Source: Urophycis tenuis
Taxonomy: Eukaryota > Chordata > Actinopteri > Gadiformes > Phycidae
DNA length: 64,000 bases
Assembly (NCBI GenBank): GCA_036785325.1
Contig: JAXIVH010000130.1
Location: 374,530 to 438,529 of the forward strand
Direction of reading: 5' to 3'
The translations under genes and the position numbers were made by a program. This document shows, in pieces, positions 11,684 to 21,525 of this stretch; the first letter of the stretch is position 1; every line of letters begins with the position of its first letter. The notes under the pieces were generated by a model. It worked only from the letters and a program-made list of their open reading frames with translations. It was not told the DNA's origin and searched no databases.

Positions 11684-11860
11684 TTTGTGTATTGCCCGTT
11701 ATATATTATACTGTGTATTGCCAGATATGTTTATGACCGTATTGTTGAATCTTCTCAATAGGTTGTTATTCAGTCTTTGTGTATTGCCTGTAATATATTA
11801 TACTGTTTATTGCCTGATATGTTTATGACCCTATTGTTGAATCTCAATAGGTTATCAGTT
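11684..11860 (+). repeat. Tandem duplication in the Gypsy 3' non-coding region
   Basis: Two imperfect copies of an approximately 90-bp unit containing TTTGTGTATTGCC and ATATGTTTATGACC, running about 11684-11766 and 11767-11860. The first copy's left part lies before the nested MITE at about 11148-11161. Confidence 0.7.
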
Positions 11861-11952
11861 CTTGGTAATGCAAAAAAAAAAAAAAAAAAAAACATTCTGT
11901 TTTCTTTTGTTCATAAAGTTTTATATACGTATTATTGGCTAAAAGGAGAGGA

Positions 11953-12168
11953 TGTAGATCATTCCGTAAATGATTCTTTGCATTGTTTGTTTAACACTGG
12001 CCACCGTACCTGTGTGACATTGGCCAATCGGAATGCTTATCTACCCGGTGCCTTCCTGTTATGTACCCGGCGCGAGCTGGGTGTTTTGGCGGTTGAAGTA
12101 AACGACAGTAACGGTAAACCTTGTGTCGGGTTTTCTTTGATTCATACGCTGAGAGTAAACTTTCTACA
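11953..12168 (+). repeat. 3' LTR of copy A Gypsy element
   Basis: 216 bp, preceded directly by the purine tract AAAAGGAGAGGA (11941-11952), which is the expected plus-strand primer, and followed by the ATAAT target duplication. Confidence 0.93.
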
Positions 12169-12173
12169 ATAAT

Positions 12174-12869
12174 CAAACAAAACTTCCTGAAGATTAGACA
12201 AAAATATGCATTTGAGGGAGAATGCAATTCAATGAAGTGAAAGAAAAATTACATTTCACATTAAAAACGTAAAATTTAGAAACAAACGATTTGTTTAATC
12301 TTGAAACCTTGTACTGTGACACATTTGATGTCCCGTTCATTTAGGGACCCTTCTTGATTCTTTCTCACTGATTTTCTAGAATCTTGCCCACTGACAGTTT
12401 TGCGGTTACCCTGCCAACGCTCTCGTTTGCAGTGCCTGAACATGAGAGTCCACGCTTCAAGATTCAAGTCCTTTAATGTCTAAATGTGCAGCATCACTTA
12501 CAGTCCTACTGTACAATGAAATATATTGGACGAGGCCCGTTCCAACATGGAAGGGAAATCAAAGGAAACAGTTCAATAAAAATAAATAGAAAATAAAGTA
12601 CATTTAGATTTAGGGGCATTTAGCAGATGCTTTTATCCAAAGCGACTTACAAAGAGTACATTTGTCATAAGAAGGTGAAACATTTCATTACTGTTAATAC
12701 AGTAAGAAAGTCACCAGAACAAGTTTCAAGCATTTCAATTGTTAGGTGAACCATTGCTAGTATACAACATCTCTAACTAAGTGCCGAGTTACAAAGAGCG
12801 ATTAAAGTGCCAAGACGTACAACACATAAGAGCATGAGGGTGATGCAGGGTTCAGGTGAACTCTGAACA
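12174..12869. other. Copy A flank, no gene
   Basis: Resumes the duplicon. Relative to B (24600-24795), about 190 bp are missing near 12597, which removes most of the left arm of an inverted repeat present in B. It contains the dispersed teleost repeat GGGGCATTTAGCAGATGC at about 12610. Confidence 0.5.
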
Positions 12870-13015
12870 CTAACTCTGAGCCTCCTCGCAGGCCGGCCGG
12901 ATCTGGCTCTCGGGCAGCTGGAAGACGAAGGTGCCGTTGTCGCGGAGCTGGAAGGTGAAGGAGAAGGGGATGCCCGTCAGCCTGGCCCAGTCCCTGGAAG
13001 AGCCGGAGTCGGGGT
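12870..13015 (-). pseudogene. Orphan terminal exon of an M14 carboxypeptidase, copy A
   Basis: On the minus strand a strong acceptor (pyrimidine-rich, ending CTCTCCCAG, AG at 13016-13017) opens an in-frame segment ending at TAG 12870-12872. The product ends GIPFSFTFQLRDNG ... FQLPESQI ... CEEAQS, which matches the C-terminal end of carboxypeptidase A/B/O proteins (pattern SFTFELRD...LPxSQIxPTCEE). The glutamate that serves as the general base/acid in this family is Gln here (codon CAG). No other carboxypeptidase exon is visible in the window. The exon is therefore either a duplicated relic or the last exon of an otherwise lost gene. It is repeated in B at 25082-25227. Confidence 0.72.
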
Positions 13016-13039
13016 CTGGGAGAGGAGGAACAAAATGGG

Positions 13040-13455
13040 GTGTTTACATTTTACATTGAGGGGGCGTTTAGCAAGAGGCTTTTATCCAAAGTGACTTACA
13101 AAAAGTAAATTTGTCAGGAGAAGGTGACACATTTCATTGCTGCTAATACAGTAAGAAAGTCACCAGACCAAGTTTCAAGCATATAAGGTGCAGTGAACAA
13201 ATGATGTACAACATATAAGGTGCTTGGAGACTGTGTTGTTATGACCAGAGTTATTGGCTGTTATTGTACAGTGTAATGGCTTGTGGCAGGAAGGATTTCC
13301 TTTATCTGTCCCTCCGACATCGGAGCTGGAGCAGCCTGTGAGAGAAGGTGCTCCGCTGTCTAAATCTGTCTAAATCTCTTGTAAGGTGTCCTTGAGTGCG
13401 CTGAAAGGCACCTTTAGATTAAATTCATTATTATTAATATTATTATTATTGCTAC
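13040..13455 (+). repeat. Dispersed teleost repeat and LINE 3' tail
   Basis: Begins with the dispersed motif GCTTTTATCCAAAGTGACTT. From about 13275 it reads like a fish LINE 3' UTR (GTGGCAGGAAGGATTTCC ... GCTGAAAGGCACC) and ends in an ATT-rich simple repeat. Repeated in B at about 25255-25665. Confidence 0.55.
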
Positions 13456-13479
13456 CACTGCTTCCACCAAAGCTCATGT

Positions 13480-13715
13480 AGAACTCTCCAGTTTATGTAT
13501 AATGTAAATACTTACATGCCATGCACTTTGTATTTCTACCATGCAGCTTTATTGTCATTCTTTATTTTTCATTCTGCATTGCTGCTCTTACTAAATCTGT
13601 GATGCCCGTATTTTACTGTTTTACTGTACTCATTGTATTTTGTTTTATTTTTATTTCACTGTTTCCTTTGATTTTCCTTTCATGGTGGAACGGGCCTCGT
13701 CCAATACATTTCCAT
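13480..13715. repeat. Right arm of an inverted repeat, copy A
   Basis: Reverse complement of the sequence at 24560-24788 in B. In A the matching left arm is mostly deleted, with only about 12515-12595 remaining. Confidence 0.65.
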
Positions 13716-13929
13716 ACAAGTTTCAAGCATTTCAATTGCTAGGTGAACCCTTGCTAGTATACAACATCTCTGACTGAAGTGCCACTTTGCTCACCTGCCA
13801 TACATACTTCCCATACAGGAGTGCATATTGTGGCAGTACAAAAGATTTCCCAGGGCCAGAGAGATCCCTCATTGCAGAGAGAAACGTGTCAGGGGCAGAG
13901 CACACAGAGGTGAACGGAAAACCATTAAT

Positions 13930-13976
13930 TAACCCTTAACCACCCTTAACCAACCCTTAACCATCCCTTAACCATC
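13930..13976. repeat. CCCTTAACCA-type short tandem repeat, copy A
   Basis: About four degenerate units of CCCTTAACCA/C. Copy B has an expanded version at 26139-26219. It resembles but is not the vertebrate telomere hexamer. Confidence 0.8.
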
Positions 13977-14999
13977 TGGCGAGGCTGTTTAGCGGCCTGG
14001 TGGTGTCTTCTACTCCCTGAAAACCTCCTCTTTATGTACTCATTTATGTCTCCATTAGTTTATTCGTCTTGTTTAAATGTACAAACTGTGGTTTGTGTAA
14101 TGATCAAACGCAGTTGGAGCAATATGTGGATTCGGGTGAGAAAATACCTTAACTGTGCATCACAAGTAGTCACAGGCCCTGATCAGAAGTAACCCAATTA
14201 AACCCACGCCAATCATTAGTAATATTGTGAGCCATTCAGCAATACAGAATTATAATATGGTCTAATAGCTATGCCGTTAGTATAAACATAAGATGAGGAG
14301 ATATACACTAGTACAAGTGCAATAAGTGAATAAGTGAACACTATTGTGTCCTGTCTATAAATACAAAATGAACAGAAGAAAAATAAAGTTATTACAAATT
14401 CAACAGTGTACCCACACGTAAAAAAAATTAACCCTTCCATATATCATGCCTATGAATCGGTTTCATCCCAGATTACCTCAAACTAAGTTTAGAAGGAAAT
14501 GTTGACTGTTCTAATTGAGTTGGCCATTTAAACTGCAAGGTAATTTAAAGACAAATATTTTTCAGCCTTGTCTGTAAAACTTGCATACTCAAGATAATAA
14601 TTTCACTGTTTGCATTTGCTTGTTGCTTGTTTGCTTGTATATTGGAGGACAATGTGGCATAAAATGTTGGTTACAAACAACTCTAAGGTTTAGGGTGGTG
14701 GTGGTGGAGCGGTAAGGATTGTCATTTCCTCTTGCAACCATTGTTGGCTTCTGGTATCGCCGCGGTAATCTTCAACGTGAGGTAAACACCATAACCCGAA
14801 AATAACAAAAAACATAATTGACAATCGCCGACTCCGCCGTTCGCCCGACTATGAGAGTGTTTCAAGTGTGTGTGTATTAGTTACAAATATTGTTGCAATG
14901 CAGGAAAAAAACCCTCTATTTTAAGGTTCAACAAGATGTTTTATTCAAGTGTATTTCATTTTTGTTATGTCAATTATTATTATTTTTATGTCAATTTGG
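13977..14999. other. No gene seen
   Basis: Single-copy-looking A/T-rich sequence shared with B (26220-26435 and 26886-27660). No splice-framed coding segment or RNA gene was recognised. Confidence 0.5.
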
Positions 15000-15190
15000 A
15001 GCCTTGAGCAGAGACTCCACTGAGGAGATGATGTCACTTGGAGTCTGGAGCAGAGACTCCACTGAGCAGATGATGTCCCTTTAAAGTCCGGAGCAGGGAC
15101 TCCACTGAGGAGTAAGTCAATTAGGAGCCTAGAGCAGAGACTCCTGAAGAGATGATGTCACAGAGGAGTCTTGAGTGAAGACTCCAATGA
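15000..15190 (-). repeat. Decayed 45-bp modules downstream of gene B
   Basis: About four degenerate units. On the minus strand they contain GACATCATCTCCTCAGTGGA and CTCCAGACTCCAAGT, the same core that encodes DI(I/M)SSV...LQTPS in the repeat gene. They lie beyond the stop at 15416-15418 and contain in-frame stops. They may be ancestral or eroded modules, or 3' UTR. Confidence 0.7.
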
Positions 15191-15415
15191 GATGTCACTT
15201 ATTAAAGTGTACTCCATTTTTGTTACGTCACAAAAAGAAATTGTATTTGTTTTTATATATTTAATTTGTATTTTTTTGTTTTTTATATATATATATTTTT
15301 TTATGCATTTGGTTTTTTATATTTGTTTTTTTTATCATGTCGCTGTAAGATGTACAACTCCACTTTATGATCTGGAGTCTGAAGGAGATTATGTCACATG
15401 AGGTGAAAGATGCTG

Positions 15416-18400
15416 TCATATGGAGTCTGGATCTGAGACTCCATTGTGGAGAGGATCATAACGGAGTCTTGAAGAGAGAGCCCCCTCCTCTCCTTCTTCC
15501 TTCCTCTCCTTTTCCATTGACAGCACCTCCTTCTCCTGTGCCTTCCGCTCCTTCTCCTGTGCCTCCTCACTTGGAGTCTGGAGATGAGGCTTCACTGAGG
15601 ACATCATGTCATGGAGTAGTATTGAGCCGAGAGTCCCCAGAGATGATTCTTCCTCCTCTCCTTCCTCCCTCTCCTTCTTTTCCATCGCCAGCAACTCCTT
15701 CTCCTGTGCCTTCCTCTCCTTATTTTCCATTGCCAGCACCTCGTTCTCCAGTGCCCTCCTCTCCATTTCCAATGCCAGCACCTCCTTCTCCAGTGCCTTC
15801 TTCTCCTTCTCCTCTGCCTCCTCACTTGGAGTCTGGAGATGAGGCTTCACTGAGGACATCATGTCATGGAGGAGTCTTGAGCCGAGAGTCCCCTGAGGAG
15901 ATGATTCCTCCTCTCCTTCTTCCTTCCTCTCCTTCCTTTCCATCACCAGCACCTCCTCCTCCAGTGCCTTCCTCTCCTTATTCTCCATCGCCAGCACCTC
16001 CTTCTCCAGTGCCTTCCTTGTCTTCTGTGCCTCCTCACTTGGAGTCTGGAGCTGAGACCCCACTGATGTGACGATATCATGGAGGAGTTTTGAGCAGAGA
16101 GTCCCCTGAGGAGATGATTCCTCCTTCTCTGGTGCCTTCCTCTCCTTCTTTTCCATCGCCAGCACCTCCTTCTCCTGTGCCTCCTCACTTGGAGTCTGGA
16201 GTTGAGGCTTTACTGAGGACATGATGTCATGGAGGAGTTTCGAGCAGAGAGTCCCCTGAGGAGAAGATTCCTCCTTCTCTGGTGCCTTCCTCTCCTTTTC
16301 CATCGTCAGCACCTCCTTCTCCTGTCCCTTCCTCTCCATTTCCAATGCCAGCACCTCCTTCTCCAGTGCCTTCTTCTCCTTCTCCTGTGCCTCCTCACTT
16401 GGAGTCTGGAGATGAGGCTTCACTGAGGACATGATGTCATGGAGGAGTCTTGAGCCGAGAGTCCCCTGAGGAGATGATTGCTCCTCTCCTTCTCCCTTCC
16501 TCTCCTTCCTTTCCATCACCAGCACCTCCTTCTCCAGTGCCTTCCACTCCTTATTCTCCATCGCCAGCACCTCCTTCTCCAGTGCCTTCCTTGTCTTCTG
16601 TGCCTCCTCGCTTGGAGTCTGGAGCTGAGACCCCACTGATGTGACGATATCATGGAGGAGTTTTGAGCAGAGAGTCCCCTGAGGAGATGATTCCTCCTTC
16701 TCTGTTGCCTTCCTCTCCTTCTTTTCCATCGCCAGCCTCTCCTTCTCCTTTGCCTCCTCGCTTGGAGTCTGGAGTTGAGGCTTTACTGAGGACATGATGT
16801 CATGGAGGAGTTTTGAGCAGAGAGTCCCCTGAGGAGTTGATTCCTCCTTCTCTAGTGCCTTCCTCTCCTTCTTTTCCATCGCCAGCACCTCCTTCTCCTG
16901 TGCCTCCTCACTTGGAGTCTGGAGTTGAGGCTTTACTGAGGGCATGATGTCATGGAGGAGTTTCGAGCAGAGAGTCCCCTGAGGAGATGATTCCTCTTTC
17001 TCTGGTGCCTTCCTCTCCATCGCCAGCACCTCCTTCTCCTGTGCCTTCCTCTCCATTTCCAATGCCAGCACCTCCTCCAGTGCCTTCTTCTCCTTCTCCT
17101 GTGCCTCCTCACTTGGAGTCTGGAGATGAGGCTTCACTGAGGACATGATGTCATGGAGGAGTCTTGAGCCGAGAGTCCCCAGAGATGATTCCTCCTCCTC
17201 TCCTTCCTTCCTCTCCTTCTTTTCCATCACCGGCACCTCCTTCTCCAGTGCCTTCCTCTCCTTGTATTCCTCCTCACATGGAGTCTGGAGCTGAGACTCC
17301 ACTGAGGTGATGATGTCATGGAGGAGTTTCGAGCAGAGAGTCCCCTGAGGAGATGATTCCTCCTTCTCTGGTGCCTTCCTCTCCTTCTTTTCCATCGCCA
17401 GCACCTCCTTCTCCTGTGCCTCCTCACTTGGAGTCTGGAGTTGAGGCTTCACTGAGGACATGATGTCATGGAGGTGTTTCGAGCAGAGAGTCCCCTGAGG
17501 AGATGATTCCTCCTCTCTTTCCTTCCTCTCCTTCCTTTCCATCACCAGCACCTCCTTCTCCAGTGCCTTCCTCTCCTTATCCTCCATTGCCAGCACCTCC
17601 TTCTCCAGTGCCTTTCTTGTCTTCTGTGCCTCCTCGCTGGGAGTCTGGAGCTGAGACCCCACTGATGTGACGATATCATGGAGGAGTTTTGAGCAGAGAG
17701 TCCCCTGAGGAGTTGATTCCTCCTTCTCTAGTGCCTTCCTCTCCTTCTTTTCCATCGCCAGCACCTCCTTCTCCTGTGCCTCCTCACTTGGAGTCTGGAG
17801 TTGAGGCTTTACTGAGGGCATGATGTCATGGAGGAGTTTCGAGCAGAGAGTCCCCTGAGGAGATGATTCCTCTTTCTCTGGTGCCTTCCTCTCCATCGCC
17901 AGCACCTCCTTCTCCTGTGCCTTCCTCTCCATTTCCAATGCCAGCACCTCCTCCAGTGCCTTCTTCTCCTTCTCCTGTGCCTCCTCACTTGGAGTCTGGA
18001 GATGGGGCTTCACTGAGGACATGATGTCATGGAGGAGTCTTGAGCCGAGAGTCCCCAGAGATGATTCCTCCTCCTCTCCTTCCTTCCTCTCCTTTTCCAT
18101 CACCGGCACCTCCGTCTCCAGTGCCTTCCTCTCCTTGTGTTCCTCCTCACATGGAGTCTGGAGCTGAGACTCCACTGAGGTGATGATGTCATGGAGGAAT
18201 TTTGAGCAGAGAGTCCCCTGAGGAGATGATTCCTCCTTCTCTGGTGCCTTCCTCTCCTTCTTTTCCATCGCCAGCACCTCCTTCTCCTGTGCCTCCTCAC
18301 TTGGAGTCTGGAGTTGAGGCTTTACTGAGGACATGATGTCATGGAGGAGTCTTGAGCCAAGAGTCTCCAGAGATGATTCCTCCTCCTCTCCTTCCTTCCT

Positions 18401-19822
18401 CTCCTTCTTTTCCATCACCAGCACCTCCTTCTCCAGTGCCTTCCTCTCCTTGTGTTCCTCCTCACATGGAGTCTGGAGTTGAGACTCCACTGAGGTGATG
18501 ATGTCACGGAGGAGTTTCGAGCAGAGAGTCCCCTGAGGAGATGATTCCTCCTTCTCTGGATCCTTCCTCTCCTTCTTTTCCATCGCCAGCACCTCCTTCT
18601 CCTGTGCCTTCCTCTCCATTTCCAATGCCATCACTTCCTTCTCAAGTGCCTCCTTCTCCTTCTCCTGTGCCTCCTCACTTGAAGTCTGGAGATGAGGCTT
18701 CACTGAGGACATGATGTCATGGAGGAGTCTTGAGCCGAGAGTCCCCTGAGGAGATGATTCCTCCTCTCCTTCTTCCTTCCTCTCCTTCTTTTCTATCACC
18801 AGCACCTCCTTCTCCAGTGCCTTCCTCTCCTTGTGTTCCTCCTCACATGGAGTCTGGAGCTGAGACTCCACTGAGGTGATGATGTCATGGAGGAGTTTCG
18901 AGCAGAGAGTCCCCTGAGGAGATGATTCCTCCTTCTCCGGTGCCTTCCTCTCCTTATTTTCCATCACCAGCACCTCCTTCTCCTTTGGCTTCCTCTCCTC
19001 CTTTTCCATCACCAGCACCTCCTTCATCTTCCTTTCCTTCTTCTGCTTTGCCTCCATTGCCAGTGCCTCCTTCACCAGTGCCTTCCTCTGTTTCTTCTCC
19101 TGTGCCTCGCTCATCAGGGCCTCCTTCTCCTCTGCCTTATTTGCCTTCTTCACTGCTTCCCTCTTCTTTTTTTCCATTGCCAGCACCTCCTTGTCCTGTG
19201 CCTCCTCACTTGGAGTCTGGAGCTGAGACTTCACTGAGGAGATGATGTCATGGAGGAGTCTTGAGCAGAGAGTCCCCTGAGGAGATGATTCCTCCTCTCC
19301 TTCTGCCTTGCTCTCCTTCTCCTGTGCCTTTCTCTCCTTCTGTGCCTCCTCACTTGGAGTCTGGAGCTGAGACTCCACTGAGGTGACGATGTCATGGAGG
19401 AGTTTTGAGCAGAGAGTCCCCTGAGGAGATGATTCCTCCTTCTCTGGTGCCTTCCTCTCCTTCTTTTCCATCATCAGCACCTCCTTCTCCCTTTCCTTCT
19501 TCTCCAGTGCCTTCCTCTTCTTCTCCCGTGCCTTCCTCTCCTTCTTCTCCATTGCCAGCACCTCCTTCTCCTTTGCCTTCCTCGCCTTTTTCTCCCGTGC
19601 ATCCTTGGCCAGCACCTCCTTTTCCAGTGCCTTCCTCTGCTTCTTCTCCTGTGCCTCGTTCATCAGGACCTCCTTAGCCAGCACCTTCTTCTCCTGTGCC
19701 TCGTTCATCTGGACCTCCTTAGCCAGCACCGTCTTCTCCAGTTCTTTCTTCTCCTTCTCCTGGGCGGGCGATTGGCGGACGAGGGCCCTGAACACAGTAA
19801 GGGTGTCCCTCCACCACCCCAT
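15416..19822 (-). CDS. Lys/Glu-rich modular repeat protein, copy B
   Basis: Single open frame of 1468 codons from ATG 19820-19822 to TGA 15416-15418. The N-terminus MGWWRDTLTVFRALVRQ is followed by a K/E-rich segment to about residue 130, then 21 modules with the core LLHDI(I/M)xSVxxxLQTPSEEAQ, separated by KERKALEKEVLAMEKK-type linkers, and a degenerate last module ending DPDSI. Two module types tend to alternate: one with CSK and TSVESQL, the other with GSR and SSVKPHL. The composition predicts long single alpha-helices or coiled coil broken at the SPQG turns. No signal peptide, transmembrane helix or known catalytic motif is visible. There is no in-frame ATG extension upstream, because B has a 4-bp difference just 5' of the ATG. 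Proline-rich frames on the opposite strand are shadows. Function unknown. Confidence 0.65.
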   Translation of the reverse strand: MGWWRDTLTVFRALVRQSPAQEKEKKELEKTVLAKEVQMNEAQEKKVLAKEVLMNEAQEKKQRKALEKEVLAKDAREKKARKAKEKEVLAMEKKERKAREKKRKALEKKEREKEVLMMEKKERKAPEKEESSPQGTLCSKLLHDIVTSVESQLQTPSEEAQKERKAQEKESKAEGEEESSPQGTLCSRLLHDIISSVKSQLQTPSEEAQDKEVLAMEKKKREAVKKANKAEEKEALMSEAQEKKQRKALVKEALAMEAKQKKERKMKEVLVMEKEERKPKEKEVLVMENKERKAPEKEESSPQGTLCSKLLHDIITSVESQLQTPCEEEHKERKALEKEVLVIEKKERKEEGEEESSPQGTLGSRLLHDIMSSVKPHLQTSSEEAQEKEKEALEKEVMALEMERKAQEKEVLAMEKKERKDPEKEESSPQGTLCSKLLRDIITSVESQLQTPCEEEHKERKALEKEVLVMEKKERKEGEEEESSLETLGSRLLHDIMSSVKPQLQTPSEEAQEKEVLAMEKKERKAPEKEESSPQGTLCSKFLHDIITSVESQLQTPCEEEHKERKALETEVPVMEKERKEGEEEESSLGTLGSRLLHDIMSSVKPHLQTPSEEAQEKEKKALEEVLALEMERKAQEKEVLAMERKAPEKEESSPQGTLCSKLLHDIMPSVKPQLQTPSEEAQEKEVLAMEKKERKALEKEESTPQGTLCSKLLHDIVTSVGSQLQTPSEEAQKTRKALEKEVLAMEDKERKALEKEVLVMERKERKEREEESSPQGTLCSKHLHDIMSSVKPQLQTPSEEAQEKEVLAMEKKERKAPEKEESSPQGTLCSKLLHDIITSVESQLQTPCEEEYKERKALEKEVPVMEKKERKEGEEEESSLGTLGSRLLHDIMSSVKPHLQTPSEEAQEKEKKALEEVLALEMERKAQEKEVLAMERKAPEKEESSPQGTLCSKLLHDIMPSVKPQLQTPSEEAQEKEVLAMEKKERKALEKEESTPQGTLCSKLLHDIMSSVKPQLQTPSEEAKEKERLAMEKKERKATEKEESSPQGTLCSKLLHDIVTSVGSQLQTPSEEAQKTRKALEKEVLAMENKEWKALEKEVLVMERKERKGEGEEQSSPQGTLGSRLLHDIMSSVKPHLQTPSEEAQEKEKKALEKEVLALEMERKGQEKEVLTMEKERKAPEKEESSPQGTLCSKLLHDIMSSVKPQLQTPSEEAQEKEVLAMEKKERKAPEKEESSPQGTLCSKLLHDIVTSVGSQLQTPSEEAQKTRKALEKEVLAMENKERKALEEEVLVMERKERKEEGEEESSPQGTLGSRLLHDMMSSVKPHLQTPSEEAEEKEKKALEKEVLALEMERRALENEVLAMENKERKAQEKELLAMEKKEREEGEEEESSLGTLGSILLHDMMSSVKPHLQTPSEEAQEKERKAQEKEVLSMEKERKEEGEEGALSSRLRYDPLHNGVSDPDSI

Positions 19823-21447
19823 TGTGCTGCGTCGGTATTGTAGTCAGGCTGAGATAGCCAGAGACCACTACACCAACTTGAATTAACAAACAAATGTACA
19901 ATCTGCGATATCCACACACCGTATATCACTAATCCTACGTGCTTTGCTCAATGCGGAACCAGACAGCGATGAAAACCACTGAAAGTCCTGCGCCACGCGC
20001 GGAATTGATCTGACCTTATTGACTTGACGACCCACTCTCGGTGACGGTCTCCAACATAAACTGGGACTGAAATATGTTGCAACTTGAAGACTTGACAGTC
20101 GATGACAAAGATTGAAAATAAAAATAAAAACATCTTAACCCCACGTAAATCCTAAGTTTTAAGAGATAATGTCCGTGGATATTGCAACGCAATGCATGAT
20201 GGGAGAAATACAAGAGACCAATCAGGTCCCTTTATTTAATACGCGCGATGGCAAAGCCATTGGGAACAAACCCGTCTAGGAAAATACGGCTTTATAAGGC
20301 TCAAATTAGTCGTTGAATGGGACACACACATTTAGGGAATTTAGCAACGCGAGTTCCATTTTTGCGAAACCAACATTAATATTCGCACCAAAGTCCATTT
20401 TTATGACGGACTTCAGACATCGAGTAGCATCAGCTTAACCAATCACGTTGGGGTTTGTTTGTCATCGTCACCATGGATACACGTCGTGGGACACAGCGGC
20501 GGTAACATCCTGATCGTGTTTCTCAACTCTTCAGTGCACTTACTGCATCCAAAGTGGTAAACTCCTTTCACAAACCTATAATCATCGCTATCTGTTATAG
20601 ATGTGTTGAGCATTCACATCGATAGCAGTCGGCGCTGCAAGCGAATGCAAGCAGTTTCGTTCTGGATACCAACTTTGATGCAATTTCCCTCAGGGATCTT
20701 TAAAGTATTTCTGTCTGTCTGTCTGTCTATCTACGGCAGATAGCCTCTCTTAGTTATTGCGCAGGGGAATCCATGAAACATGGATTTATGATGATGATGA
20801 GAATGCACAGCATCACAGCCCCCTCATCCGCAAACAGCAAATCCGCTTCTCCAGTTTACAGGAGGATTGAAAAGCAAAACTTTGTTAAAAACACTCTAAA
20901 TACACAGGATACACAGCAAACAGAAATATATCTGACCTTAAGGAAGATGTCAGAGGGCTCCAGAAGAAACGGCCACTGCTAATCCAAGCTTCTCGGAGGT
21001 AGCATCTCTTCAATCCAAAGAGATCGCAGCGTCATCTCCCCGTGACACGGTTCTGTTGGACCCCGCTGCTGGTCCACGATCGTCCTCCTGCTCGACACCT
21101 GAGGAGCCATCCTGGTTCTGAGGGTTGCTTCTCCGCCTGCTTCTGAACCCCTCAAACCGCTATGTTAGCTCCGCTCCACCCGGAACCCGAGAACGGTCCC
21201 TCTGCAGCCACCGTCCAACGGATCTTCCTCACCCGGGACCGAACCAACGGAACCCTCATCCCCGGTTGAAGTCATCCTTTTCCCGGCGCCAGATTCTGAG
21301 GGACGCTGTCCTACGTCGCACAGGTTCCCGTCCCCACACACGGAGGCACCGGCGTGATTGACAGCTAACCTGCCACGCCCCCCCGACCCTTCTTTTTCTC
21401 CGCCCCGCCTACTCCGGCAGCAGCCCCGCCCCCTGGCGACCAACCCA
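19823..21447. other. 5' flank of copy B, no gene
   Basis: Equivalent of 2924-4573. A 14-bp stretch present in A (around 3348) is absent here and in C. Confidence 0.55.
20291..20296 (-). promoter_or_regulatory. TATA-box candidate upstream of repeat gene copy B
   Basis: TATAAA on the minus strand in the same context as 3398-3403, about 470 bp upstream of the ATG at 19822. Confidence 0.3.
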
Positions 21448-21525
21448 GGTAAGATAAAATAAGATAGTCCTTTATTAATCCCCTTTAGGAGAAATTCACG
21501 TTGACCAGCAGTACAGTGGGATAAA
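21448..21525 (-). repeat. LINE 3' tail, copy B
   Basis: Equivalent of 4574-4650: minus-orientation LINE end next to GATAAAATAAGATAGTCC. Confidence 0.6.

Larger units (their letters stand above)
6765..12168 (+). mobile_element. Gypsy-type LTR retrotransposon in copy A, full length
   Basis: Complete 5.4-kb insertion with 216-bp LTRs (6765-6980 and 11953-12168) beginning TGTAGA and ending CTACA. It has a tRNA-Leu-type primer site, one gag-pol frame, and a purine tract. It is flanked by the 5-bp target duplication ATAAT (6760-6764, 12169-12173). Copies B (about 24215) and C (about 35842) keep the uninterrupted site, so the insertion is specific to A. The two LTRs differ at one position that I could see, indicating a recent insertion. 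Gag contains one in-frame stop and pol another. A short inverted-repeat element sits in the 3' non-coding region. Domain order PR-RT-RNaseH-IN places it in Metaviridae; the zinc-knuckle arrangement and primer resemble Mag-like lineages, which is an inference. Confidence 0.93.

Noticed and set aside
13930..13976. Interstitial telomere repeat
   Set aside because: The unit is CCCTTAACCA/C, not TTAGGG/CCCTAA.
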